64,000 nt of DNA from Rhizophagus clarus (Eukaryota; Glomeromycota; Glomeromycetes; Glomerales; Glomeraceae), in the NCBI GenBank assembly GCA_015698045.1, contig BLAL01000004.1, forward strand, positions 1,488,001-1,552,000, in the 5' to 3' direction. Under the pieces are notes generated by a model. It saw nothing but the letters and a program-made list of their open reading frames with translations. It was not told the DNA's origin and made no database searches. A program made the position numbers and the translations under genes. Positions 13,558 through 25,365 of this stretch are shown piece after piece. The stretch's first letter is position 1; every line of letters starts with the position of its first letter.

Positions 13558-16126
13558 TTAATAAGCACTTCCACGTATAAATTTATATTTGTGATGAAGG
13601 GAATGGATACTACCAGTGCGTTTGTCTTTAGTAAAATTCAAAGTTCTTCTTTTAGGAGCAGCAGCTTGGTTATTGTTATTATCATCAGGATCTGGAGGAC
13701 ATATACTCTTTATTTGTGGTGGTATTGGGTCGCCTTTTAATTCACTGGGCCTTTCTACAACTTGACCTAACATTCCCATCTCAACGTGCCACTGTATTTA
13801 AGAAAAATGCCTTTCAGCGTGGATGTAAAAATTTATTGTTTTTTATACAAGAATTTACCTCAATATGACAATGGAAAGCCCATATACCAGGATTATCAAT
13901 ATAATATCTGAGTGTAGTCCATCTAAAAATAGAAAAATGAATTAAATGTGTGTGAATTACGTGAATTACAGGGATTTTATCTTTCATTTTCAAAATACTT
14001 ACGAATTACCAAGAACCGTTACAGTATCACGTACGGCAGGATCTACCAAATTAAATTGAGATGGATCAGGGGTGTTACCATCACCATGACCCATTACGAA
14101 GAAGTTATGTCCGTGCTAAAAGAAAATATTTAGTATTATATTGTAATATCGGTAATAAGTGATTTCTAATAATAATAAATATACGTTACCAAATGGAAAG
14201 GATGTGGCGCTATATTCTCGTCTAAAAAGATCAATTATTTCAGTAAACATTTGAAAGAATCAGGCAAAAAAAAAAAAAAAAAATTTATTCAACTTACTGA
14301 CTAAGGAAATTTCAACAGCACCGTTTTCAGTATCATAAACGAAAGCATTTTGATCTTTATCTAATTGGTCAGGAGTTTCATCTCCGCCATACATAAGTTT
14401 ATTTGTGGTGGGATCGTCTAACTCAGGTATGAAAGGTGAACCATTTATCATAGCGTGGCCAACACCATCTTGAGTCGGAGCAAATGTAATTACAAGAGTG
14501 AAATTATCCGTAACAGTTTGTGGTGGAGGTCTAGGTGGATTTAATTTTAATAGATTGTGATCTACATCTCTGCAATTAAGGATTTTTTCGTCCCATTCTT
14601 GTGTATTTGGGTATTCGTCAGGAGCTCCGACATATCTTAATATACCAGTTACTTGATAATTTAACGCTGAATTTATATTAATGGTTTGTGGTGAAACATG
14701 AATGCATTGTTTGACGATCGTAGCTCGAATCCAGAAATTTGAAACATCTTTATCGGCTGTAACTATTACAGAATAACGTTGACCAACGGCAATATTTAAT
14801 TTGTTCATAGATATGGGCTTGATATTTTCACCTTCTACTTCAATTATTCTTAGTGGATGTTGATCGATCGAGAAAGTATAAGGTGCTTCCGCACTAAATA
14901 ATTTCAAAGTAATTTTTTTCAAGACAATTTTGGTTCAATATTTCAATGAGACAAAATTTTAATTAAATTTGAATCGAAGAATAGAATTTACCTTGAATTG
15001 ATAATACGGAAACGATAACGTTTTCCTTTTTCAACGGAATAAACAGCCAATGGGTTATCTTGTGTACAATTGGAGCCTGGAGGTGCTTTAGAACAATCGT
15101 ATCTTCCACGACCACTAATGAGCCCAGCGTCAGGAATAGGCTATTACATATATATATAAATTTCGCATTTCAATAAAATGCAAGGGGGAAATTTTTTTCT
15201 TTACATAAGAAAAAAAACAATAAATAAATTAACTTACATTGAATCCTGTATAACCTGGTGACATTCTCAATTTTATTAATTGCTCCGATTCTGTATGGTG
15301 CCAATCCGATAAAGTCATTACAAACTCTTCATCGTAATCATTTAGGTAAGGATCGTTCGGATCATGAATACTATAAAAAGTTCAGAATATTTAATGTACT
15401 GTACGTATAAAAAATTACACACGCGATGACGTATACTCTATTACGTACATTAATGGACCTCTAAGCCCGTCCGCATATTGAGCGGAATAATGAGAGTGCC
15501 TGTAATAAAAATCTTGTAAAGAAAAAAAATCATAATACGACTGAAAAAAATTATTGAAAATTGTGCGCTTACCACCAATAAGTTCCATATTGATCACCCG
15601 CTGTGAAATTATAAGTGAACGTTGTACCATCTTGAATAAGACATTGTGTCTTATGTCACGTGTCAATTATTGATTATTACGATTATATTTGAAAAAATTC
15701 TTTTTTACAGTTATAATGAAAACTCAAGCTCACCAGTCCTGCAACACCATCGTAAAATGTCGTGGTTTTTTGAAAAAGACCGTGCCAATGAATCGTAGCG
15801 AATTCGCCCAAATTATTTTGTACGTGAATAATGAATCTATCTCCTTTATTAGCACGTATCGTGGGACCGGGATATTGACCATTTGCAGTCCAAACGAATC
15901 TCTGGAACCCATCTGGGGCTAATGGTGTTCGAGCTAATACTAAAGTGTATTCTCTTGTTATAGGTGATGGTGTAGTTTCTAACGGTTTGAAGGAAGTGAA
16001 AATATTAGTGTTAAAATCTGGATCGGAAGGACCTTCTTGGCGCTTTTCAAATGTGGGTACTGCATTTATTATTGTTGCGCATAATGAGAATAATATTATT
16101 ATGTTAAGGATCGATGTTATTCTCAT
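13558..16126 (-). CDS. Secreted multicopper oxidase (laccase/ferroxidase family)
   Basis: Ten exons: 16126-15734, 15649-15573, 15499-15449, 15370-15238, 15140-14992, 14893-14298, 14221-14190, 14115-14003, 13922-13859 and 13791-13558. They join in frame to 613 residues with canonical GT/AG ends. Residues 1-22 ([19 protein letters not shown]...) are a signal peptide. All four copper motifs are present: HWHG (H113, H115), WWHSHY (H158, H160), HPFHLHGH (473-480) and HCHIEWHVEMGM (532-543). C533 and H538 are type 1 copper ligands. The axial position, ten residues after the Cys, is Met543 rather than Leu/Phe. The protein should oxidise phenolics, ascorbate-like substrates or Fe(II) at the cell surface while reducing O2 to water. 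There is no C-terminal membrane anchor as in Fet3, only a basic tail. Rhizophagus has a described multicopper oxidase family; which member this is cannot be told here. Confidence 0.93.
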
Positions 16127-18865
16127 TTTTTATTATTAAAAAAAAAATTCTCCTTTTTCTTTTGAAACAATTCTGAGAATTGAACAGAATTGAGTTGCAA
16201 AAAAAAGGGTACAACTTGATAAATGCTATTTATAATTTCTTTTTATTCGGATTGAATTTTTTTTTTTTTTTTTTGAATGAGTTCGCGCCGTGTTCAAATT
16301 AATTCATTCCCGATTACTATATATTACTTTATATATGCAGTATGTGAAATTTTAATGGCAAGGAATTTTTTTTTTTTTTTGATAATCAAAACCGATCAAA
16401 CAACGCAATTTTTATTTTTTTTATATTAATTAATTATCAAGCTTGAAAGACGCTATCCTTTTTTTATTGATTGTAACAAATCCGATCTTTCTTCTAAATG
16501 CGCCCCGTGTTTTATTTTAAAACGTATTTCAATTCCCGCTATTTGAATTTATTTTGTTTATTTTGTTTTATTTAATTTAATTTATTTTATGTTATTTTGA
16601 CACAATCATTTTTTTTTTTTTTTATTTTAAAATGAATCAATTGTATAATATACTAAGCCATGCCCAAAAATATTTCAATAAAAAAAAAAAATTCTCATTC
16701 TATAATTAGCCACAGAAATTTAAGCTTTTTTTTGCGTAAGTCGATCTGTTTTTTTGGATTTTTTTTTTATTTCGATCATATTTTGATCTGAGCCAAAAAT
16801 AATAATAATAAAAAAAAAAAAGATACAAATTAATCAAATAAATCTTAAAAAAAGGAATCATCGGATTAATAATCGCTCATTCAAAAGAAAAAAAAGCCTT
16901 AAAAAGATCGAATTAACGGTAATCACGGTAATCACTTTATTCAGTTTTTTTCGGATTTCCTTTTTTCTTTATGATTAAAAAAAAAAAAAAATATATCACA
17001 AAGCCATAACTTTATATTTTCTGCGAAGCCTCGTGGTTTAAGCCATTCGGGATCAATCACAAATAAATAAATAAAAAAAAAACCTGTCTTTATAAATAGT
17101 AAATAAAGACTAATTTGAATTATTTATACCTTTTTTTGTATAATTATCTAAATTTATCAAAAATGGAATTTCCCACCCTTTAAACTTAGCCATTAAAGGA
17201 TGACTAAGCCACAAATATCCAAAGCCACAGATCTATTAAGCCACATGTTTTTCTGATTTAAGTAATTGACATTTTCACGTGATTTTATGATCTTACCAAA
17301 GAAGAGGCTTCCATTCAAATCAAAATCATTGTTAACAAAAAAAGACAATTTCGTATTTATAAAATATTCTTGAGACGGAGAAATCATTAATAAGGAAAAT
17401 TCCGTAACAGAAAGCTTTCATTTTAAATGATTGTTTTAATATTTATTTATATGCATATATAATATAAATACATATATACGGTACATGACATATTGACACA
17501 GCCACATAATACTGTTCAGCAACCGATCGCATTTTTTTTTAAAAAATATTTCTAATGTTTCGAAAGTACTTTTATTTTAAATAATAATAAATACTTAATT
17601 AATCACATGAATATTGTAATTTGATCGATCGATCTTAAACCTGTTTAATTCTTATTAGATATATACTTTCACAAGATAAATATTACTTACCAGATAATTT
17701 ATTTAATAAGTAAACAAATGGAATCGTCGAACAGGTTTCGTTAATTATCAGAGTTATGTAAAAATGAACATCTGCAGATCTTATAATTTCAGCCGGAATT
17801 ATGTTTTCCCGAACTTAATTCCTTAAAGAATCGCGTATGGACGATACAGTTGCTATTATATCCCAAAAGAATAACCTGAATAGAATGACATTGAAAATAA
17901 GCCATTATAATTCCAACTTGTTATCAAGATTATTTCACATGATTTCTTAAATCCCTTAAATGCAACTCTTTTACTTTATTTACATCTTAAGAACTTTTAA
18001 GTATCCACTCGTTCAACTTAAAAACGTAGCTGAATGCTAAAATTGTTTAGTTTATAACAACTAAGAAAATTTCTTTAAATATTATGACGTCTAATGGCGA
18101 ACAGGGTCTAAATTCAAATTTAGAATTATGTAATTATGTGCGATACTAGAACATTTTTATTATTTCAAAGTGCGCTAACCATACCTTATCAACAGCTAAT
18201 GTGCAGTTATAAAAAATTTATAAAATTAAACAATTAGCAATTTTACTATATTTCAACTTGTTTCCTTAATTTTTCGTTTTCATTACTTTTTTCTTGCGAA
18301 TAACGAATTTATCCACCGGTGGAATAAATATATACACACGGAAAAAAGAAACTATAAAATTGATCCGATTGTAACAAATAAAATTTGATTTTTATGTGCG
18401 CAAACGTAAAAAAATTAAGATCAGATGATACAAGTTTAAGTTAATAATATACGCAAATAACTTATTATGCTCGGAGCGACATGAATTTTAAACCCTGGTC
18501 GCGAATTAGTTAAATCAGAATTATATCACATGATACAGATGAAAAAATTGTGATTTTATTATGCAGAGATCCCCCAAAAAAAAATTCTAAAAACGAGACG
18601 TTTGCTGTTATAACCATTCTGAACCCTGATTCCATATTATTATTAATTTTTATTTATTCTTTTTACTAATAAAAATTTCAAATTCTATAATTATATACAT
18701 TTTTTGAAAATTTTTACACGTGAATAGTTATAAAACTTGCTCTGCAACTGTGAGAAAAAAAAAATGTTCAAATAAAATTTTTGTTCTGTAAATAGTCATA
18801 AAACTTGCCAGCCATTTGCGAAAAAAATAAATGTTCAAATTAAAAATTATAAAAGTTTTAATGAT
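16127..18865. other. Intergenic region upstream of the multicopper oxidase gene
   Basis: It separates the 5' end of the multicopper oxidase gene from the 3' end of the transporter gene; both are on the minus strand. No gene is supported. Many poly-A/T runs are present. Between about 16650 and 17910 the string AGCCA recurs unusually often in one orientation, for example near 16654, 16708, 17001, 17040, 17189, 17205, 17221, 17239, 17503 and 17899. The oxidase promoter is expected just right of 16127. Confidence 0.6.
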
Positions 18866-20574
18866 TTAACCCATATGTGACTCAACTTTATCCAGCCATT
18901 CTCGAGGGAAAAATGTCCAAATAGTTCCAATTATTGCCATTATTGTACTTATCACCAAAAACATTATATTTATCGCAAGTGACTTATTTGATAATTGATG
19001 CCCAAATATTTTTAGATAACATAATATTGGAAATATTGCTGATATTAGAAAGGAAAAAAATGCTCCAAGTAGTGACTAGAAATTTGTATGTATAACGAAA
19101 GAAAATCAATATTTATAAATTATAAAAAAGCAAACGAAAAAAAAAATCAAGACTCACCATTGCACGATCAAACTCTGGAAATGCTATTGAAGTATATACA
19201 ATTAAGAAACTCACAAATGTCCTGGAAATTATAGTATAAATGGTTCTTGAAAATTTTGATCCAATAAAAACAATTTTGAAAAATACGACTTCAATACTAA
19301 TGTTGATAGGTGTTAACATAAGAGGATATTTAGATAATGGATTTATAACAATCATCCAAATTACAAAAGAATTTAAAAGAACGCTAAATCCAGGAGTTGA
19401 CATTATATTTAACGTGATCTATAATAATTTGTAATTATTTAAAATTAAAAAAAAAAATAAAATATGATTTTTTTATGTTTTAGTAAGAAATTCATTCACT
19501 TACTTCTTCCATTGTTGTCGATCCAAACATAAGATAACCGCTCGCTGCAACAGTAATGTAAATAGAGCTTGCAATTAAATAACTATAATTGACCATAGAA
19601 TTATATGACTCAGGTTTGGCCATATCACGATAAAGCGAAGGAAAAACGGCGTGGCCTGTGAATCCAGCATTGATAAGACCAAAAGCTAAAGGAAAGGCCA
19701 TCCAATTCGGAGGAAGAAAATGTGTATCCATTGGGTTGAGGAGACTTCCTGGAGATTCAAATTTAGTAAAACCATCAATTAGAACAACAGCTGCTAATGA
19801 GGCTGTAGCAGCTATTCCGAATACCGAGACGTGCGACAAAAAATGGAAGGGCATCCACGTGGTAGGAGTTATTATAAAAAATGCAATGAGTTTCAAATGC
19901 ACGAGATCGACGTTTGGGAATAGAGTTTGGAGTGAATCACCAGTGAGAATCATTAAAGCGACTCTATTTAAAAATATAAATAAATTCACAAGAACTATGT
20001 ATCAAAAATATATATATATATATATATAAGCACTCACGTTGCGTTAAACAAATCCATCAAAAAAAGGCTTCCCATGATCAACCTTCCTTTTTTACCGAAA
20101 GCCAAATATGCAAGATCAGCGTAGGTAAGACACCCAGGATCAGTGTCCAGACACTTTTTAATAAGTTTTGCTGTATAATTCGTTTGAATTAAACAAAATA
20201 AAAATATTAAAACCCCAAAAACCCATCCTGCATATTTGAACGCAAACGGAAGTGACAAAATAGCAATTCCCATCAATGCGTTCTAATAAAAAAAATAGAA
20301 AGTAGTTTAATATTTATACCAAAAATAATAATAATTTTTTTTTTTTTTTTTTTTAGAAATTTATTGGGAAATATTGTCATACCACAGAATTAAAAACAGT
20401 TTGTTTGACAGTAGATTTTCCAATATCATCTATAATAGTATCAGGACGGGAAATTAAAGGAGTTCTTTCGTTTGTATTGTCTGTAATACCCGAAGCGGAT
20501 ATTGCAACATTATTTTCATATTCTCTTCCACTGGTGGGTTCACCTCGTCTTTGCCCTTGAAGATGTGTTGCCAT
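18866..20574 (-). CDS. AVT-type (SLC32/38-like) amino acid transporter
   Basis: Five exons: 20574-20383, 20282-20038, 19963-19504, 19418-19158 and 19075-18866. They join in frame to 455 residues. The start is the ATG at 20574; an in-frame TTG six codons upstream is not used. Residues 1-60 are hydrophilic and cytosolic, with a TPLI-type dileucine-like stretch near 39-42 of the kind seen in vacuolar sorting. Membrane segments begin at about 62 with FNSVNALMGIAILSLPFAF, the signature of the amino acid/auxin permease (AVT) family, and about ten to eleven follow. Length fits fungal Avt proteins (about 450-600). Likely role: proton-coupled movement of amino acids across the vacuolar membrane; direction and substrate cannot be read. 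It is transcribed divergently from the kinase locus that starts at 21052. Confidence 0.9.
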
Positions 20575-21051
20575 CTGTGATTTTACAAACAAAACAATTT
20601 TTTTGAAAAGAGAAAAGCCGAAAAAAAAAGGAAGGAAGGATACACATATTTATAAGTCTAATCACGTGATAGAAATTCTTCATACTTCCGGAGTTTTCGA
20701 AATTAATATTTAAAATTAAACATGCCTAAATAAAGTGCGTATAATGAGTTGACGCAGTAGATGCAGAAATAATATGCTTGATGGCGTCTTTTGTCATAGA
20801 GTTTTTACTTAATAAAGTAATGAAATACTTATTTAGGCATCATTTGATAAAGATTAACTAATTATAGTTACGGCTTATAAATTAATTTATTTAACAAGCC
20901 TTTATTCTATTTATTGTGTTCGTCACAATTATCGATATGAGTCATGATCGACACAACGAACCTTAAATTTTGAAATCCCGGCGAGTGAAATGTTGTGTAA
21001 CACACAGTATGGTGAATATAAACGTTTCCACGTAAAATTCTCATTGTAACG
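20575..21051. promoter_or_regulatory. Shared intergenic region of divergent genes
   Basis: 477 bases separate the start codons of the transporter (minus) and the kinase locus (plus), so both promoters must lie here. No recognised binding site is evident. A GACGCAGTAGATGCAG string at about 20752-20767 has a near copy at about 11549-11565. Confidence 0.5.
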
Positions 21052-22380
21052 ATGAATTCAAATAATGTCCAAGTGAATAAAATTCAGGAACTAACAAAGC
21101 CTGAATTTAACGTATCAAATGCCTCCAATTCAGGAAACGTCAATAATAAAAATTGTTCTTATTGTAATAATCCATTTACTGAAGAATTATGGTGTAAAAA
21201 TTGTGACCCATTTAACATAATGGAAGGATGGAGTAGTGGGAATTCGGATATTGATAAATTTATAAAAGATTCAATGTATAATGGAATTGAAAAGGCAAGA
21301 CACCGTATGTATTATCAATTTAAATGTCTTGAATGGGTACCGTTCGATAAATTTACGAATATAAAAAAAATTGGTGAAGGTGGATTTGCCAAAATTTATT
21401 CCGCAGACTGGACTGATGGTAGATTAAATTATGAAAAATATTGTGATTGGGAAAAGTTAAACTCTAAACCTATAAAAGTTGCTTTGAAAAAATTAAAAAA
21501 ATCATGGAGTATATCAACCGAATATTTAGACGAGGTATAATATTTAATTTACTTACGTATTATTAATTGTAAAATATATTAATAACATATTAATTTTCCT
21601 CAATTAATAGCTTAAAACGGATTACAAGTTATCAAAATTTTACGGAATAACAAAGGATCTGAAAACTGAAGAATTTATGTTAATTTTAAGGTTTGCAGAA
21701 CAAGGGAATCTGAGAGATATTCTTTCGAATAATTTTAACAATATTTTCTGAAAAGAAAAAATTAATTTACTGTGGAATTTATCAACAAATCTTAAAAATT
21801 CTCATGAGTTGGGACATTTCCATAAAAATCTCCATAGCGGAAATATTTTTTATAATAGCTCCTGTAAAAGATATTATATTTCAGATTATGGTATCTATGG
21901 ACCAGCGAATGAAAATAAAATTTATGGAGTATTGTCATATATTGCACCAGAAGTTTTGTATGGAAAACCACATACATTATCTTCTGACATTTATAGTTTT
22001 GGGATAATTATGACCGAATTATCATCTGGAAAACCGCCTTTTTATTATAGAAAACATGATTCAAATTTAGCAATAGACATATGTAGAGGACTTAGGCCAG
22101 AATTTGGAGAAGGAACTCCTGAAATATATAAAAAATTAGCCAATAGATGTACGAGTGCTAATTCAAATCACAGGCCAACTGTTTCTCAGTTAAGTAAGAT
22201 ATTAGAGTATTGGAATAATTCTGTCAATGGCAAACCATATAGTTATATAGAAGAAAAAATTAAAACAACATTCGAAAATGCTGACAAAGAAATACCAAAC
22301 ATCTCAATTCTGTACAAAAGGAATCCTAATGCTATTTATACTAGTAGAGAATTTTCATTTAACAATCTGTTAGAACCTAT
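21052..22380 (+). pseudogene. Kinase unit 1: zinc ribbon plus TKL kinase, interrupted
   Basis: Exon 1 is 21052-21534 (161 codons) and the next exon starts at 21611. The unit has a CSYC...WCKNCD zinc ribbon (about residues 35-51), the linker WVPFDKFTNIKKIGEGGFAKIYSA (in two parts: WVPFDKF, then the Gly loop) and a VALKK lysine. The family position that is Trp in units 2 and 3 (ILWKDK, MFWNDK) is an in-frame TGA at 21749-21751, codon 208. Past it the frame is open through the C-lobe: HKNLHSGN instead of HKDLHSGN, and DYG instead of DFG. Both catalytic motifs are therefore altered. The frame continues without stop or ATG into unit 2. If the stop is real, only a truncated 207-residue product is made; if read through, this would be a pseudokinase. 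Confidence 0.8.
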
Positions 22381-23772
22381 TAATTCGTATAATTTTGAAG
22401 AATACAATATTGATCATAAAAGTTGTTCCTATTGTGGGAAATCATTTATCGAAGAATTTTGGTGTGGAGAATGTGACCCATACAATATAATGGAAGGGTG
22501 TGATAGTGGAGATCCGAATATAGATAAGTTCATAAAGGATACAATGTATAATGCGAGTCAAAAATCTAATGATAAATTTCTCGAATGGGTGCCATTTAAT
22601 AGATTTATAGATATAGAACTAATCGGTAAAGGTGAATTTGCTGAAGTATATTCTGCAATGTGGATAGATAGCAGATCAAGTTATTATAAGTTAGATGGAA
22701 ATTGGAAGAGAGTATATTTTGGACATTTTGGACATACGAAAGTTGTTTTGAAAAAATTTAAAAAATTAAATAGCTCACAGAACATGTCGACCAGATATTT
22801 AAATGAGGTATCGTTAACATTTTATTTATTCGTTAAGATATGTTTTAATAATAATCACTAACGGTTTATTATGTATATAATAGCTCAAAAATATTACAAG
22901 TTAAATAAATCATGTTCAAGCTTTTACGGAATGACTAAAGATCCAGCAACCAAGGAGTTTATGTTGATTATGGAATTTGCAAATAAAGGAAATTTGAGAA
23001 ATCTTCTTTTAAATAATTTTAACGATATGTTTTGGAATGATAAAATCAAATTATTATATAATTTAGCAATAGATCTTAAAAACTTACATGAGCAGAAGTA
23101 CCTTCATAAAAATCTTCATAGTGGAAATGTATTACAGATTTTTAGTGGGGATACATCACGAAATTCATATAAATCAGAATATTTCCATAAAAAGTTTCAT
23201 AATGAAAGATTTTTACAGGGTAATGCATATTTTGTTTTAGATTTTGGATTAACTGGACCAGCATATGAACAAAATGATAATGAAATATATGGAGTATTAC
23301 CGTATATTGCTCCAGAAGTTTTAAATGGGAAATCATACACACCATTTTCTGATATTTATAGTTTCGGAATAATTATGGTCGAATTATCATCTGGAAAACC
23401 ACCTTTTTATGGTAAAAAACATGATTCAAATTTAGAAATAGACATATGTAGAGGACTTAGGCCAGAATTTGGAGAAGGAACTCCTGAAATATACAAGAAA
23501 CTAGCCTATAGATGCATGAGTGCTAATTTAGACCACAGACCAACAGCTGTCGAATTATATAATATTTTAAATGATTGGTATAATAGCAAAATTGTTTGTT
23601 ATGAAAAAAAAATAATTAAACTTATGTTTGAGGAGGCAGATAAAAAAAATACCCAAAATTTCATCCTTATTATTTGAAAAGAATTTTGATTCTGTATATA
23701 CCAGTAAAAGATTAACATTCAATAATTTATCAGAACCTGTTAATTCATCCATTATAACTTCATATCTTAAAG
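22381..23772 (+). pseudogene. Kinase unit 2: zinc ribbon plus TKL pseudokinase, frameshifted
   Basis: Its N-terminal part (CSYC...WCGECD, then IGKGEFAEVYSA and VVLKK) lies in the same exon as the unit 1 C-lobe, which ends at 22807 (GAG|GTATCG). The next exon, 22884-23772, has two single-base breaks. After the acceptor an A-run of five (22886-22890) where six are needed shifts the frame. Near 23642-23649 an A-run of eight, where unit 3 has seven, shifts it back. The catalytic loop reads HKNLHSGN (Asp to Asn); DFG is kept. About 25 extra residues, rich in Lys, His and Phe, sit between HSGN and DFG (about 23128-23225). The exon ends AAAG|GTAGAG and joins unit 3 in the correct phase. Homopolymer errors in assembly are an alternative to true frameshifts. 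Confidence 0.75.
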
Positions 23773-23851
23773 GTAGAGTATCTTGATTTTAATAAATAAT
23801 TAATAGTACTATGAATTAAATAATTGCTAATTATTTGCATTAATTATAAAG

Positions 23852-25365
23852 GTTATTCCAATTTGACGGTATCTGACCACAAAACTGCCTATTATTATTG
23901 TTTTCGTTGCGACAAATCGTTTACTGATGTGTCATGGTGCAAAACATGTGATCCTTATTGTATGATAAATGGGTGGACCAGTAGAAATTTAAAAGTTGAT
24001 AAATTCATTAGAAATACAATTTATAAAGCAGGGCTGAAATCTAATTTTGCATTTGTCGAATGGGTACCATTTAATAGATTTGCAAATATAGAAGAGATTG
24101 GTGAAGGTGGATTTGCTAAGGTTTATTCCGCAATGTGGATAGATGGTAAATCAGAATATAAAAAACTAAATGGCGTAAACTGGAAAAAATTAAGTTTTAC
24201 ACCTAATAAAGTTGCTTTGAAGAGATTAAACAAATCACAAGACATATCGGCTAAATTTTTAAACGAGGTATTTTTAATTTATCATTTTAAATTACTATAT
24301 TTTTATTTAGGAAAAATGAGTTCACTTAAGTTTATTTAAATGATATAGCTTAAAACTCATTGGGAATTAAATGCTAAATCAAATGATTCAACATTAAAAT
24401 TTTATGGAATGACTATGGACCCAGAAACTGAAGATTTTATGATGATTATAGAATTTGCAAATGAAGGAAGTTTGAGTAATATTCTTTCAAAAAATTTTAG
24501 CAATATTTTATGGAAAGATAAGATAAAGTTATTATATAATATAACGATGGACCTTAAGTGCTTGCATGAATTGGGGTATCTTCATAAGGATCTTCATAGT
24601 GGGAATATTTTACAAAATGGCAAGGCGTCTTATATTGCAGATTTTGGTTTATCTGGACCAGCAGGCGAACAAAAATCTCGGGATAAATTATATGGAGTTT
24701 TACCATATATTGCTCCAGAAGTCTTAAATGGGGAACCATATACATCATCATCTGATATTTACAGTTTTGGTATAATTATGACTGAATTATCATCTGGAAA
24801 GCCGCCATTTTATAAAGAAAAACATGATATATGTTTAGCATTAAAAATGTGTAATGGATATAGACCAGAATTTGATAAAGATACTCCGGAAATTTATAAA
24901 AAATTAGCTTATAGATGTATGAATGCAAATGCGGAGCAGAGACCAACAGCTATTGAATTAAATGAGATATTAGAGCATTGGTATAATTCCATTAATCAAA
25001 AAATATTTGGTGATAAGGAAGAAAAAATCCAAGCTATCTTTGAAGGAGCTGATAAAAAAATACCAAATATTTTAATCTCATATGAAAAAAATTCTGATGC
25101 TATATATACTAGTAGAGCACTCTCATTTAGCAATTTATCAAAGCCTATAAATTCACGTGAATCTATCTCATATCTTAATAGTGAAGGTATTGTCATCTAA
25201 TTTTTGTGATAGTAATTAACCTGCTTATAGATTGACAATTACTAAATTGCTTTAATAGATTTCCATGACTCTGAGTTAGTTAACTTGGATTATAAAAAAT
25301 ACAGCATGCATTTACAATGCGATAAAAATAGCGTTGACGATAAAGAAAAAGAAAGAAAACGATAA
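23852..25365 (+). CDS. Kinase unit 3: zinc ribbon plus intact TKL protein kinase
   Basis: Exons are 23852-24267, 24349-25186 and 25259-25365. The first exon opens in phase with the end of unit 2 (G|GT) and has no ATG before its zinc ribbon, so this unit looks like the third domain of one long gene rather than a stand-alone gene. Zinc ribbon: CFRC...WCKTCD. Kinase: IGEGGFAKVYSA Gly loop, VALKR lysine, HKDLHSGN catalytic loop, DFGLSGP, APEVLNGEPY activation-segment end and SDIYSFGIIM; all key residues are present. The C-terminal exon encodes a hydrophilic tail with a very basic end (KEKERKR). This family, expanded in Rhizophagus, phosphorylates Ser/Thr/Tyr on unknown targets. Kinase call sure; gene boundaries less so. 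Confidence 0.8.

Noticed and set aside
20575..20592. Upstream non-ATG (TTG) start for the transporter
   Set aside because: The in-frame ATG at 20574 gives the expected hydrophilic N-terminus; a TTG start is unlikely in a fungal nuclear gene.
23824..23851. Separate start for kinase unit 3 at a TTG
   Set aside because: It lies inside the intron before the acceptor at 23850-23851; the zinc ribbon joins unit 2 in phase instead.
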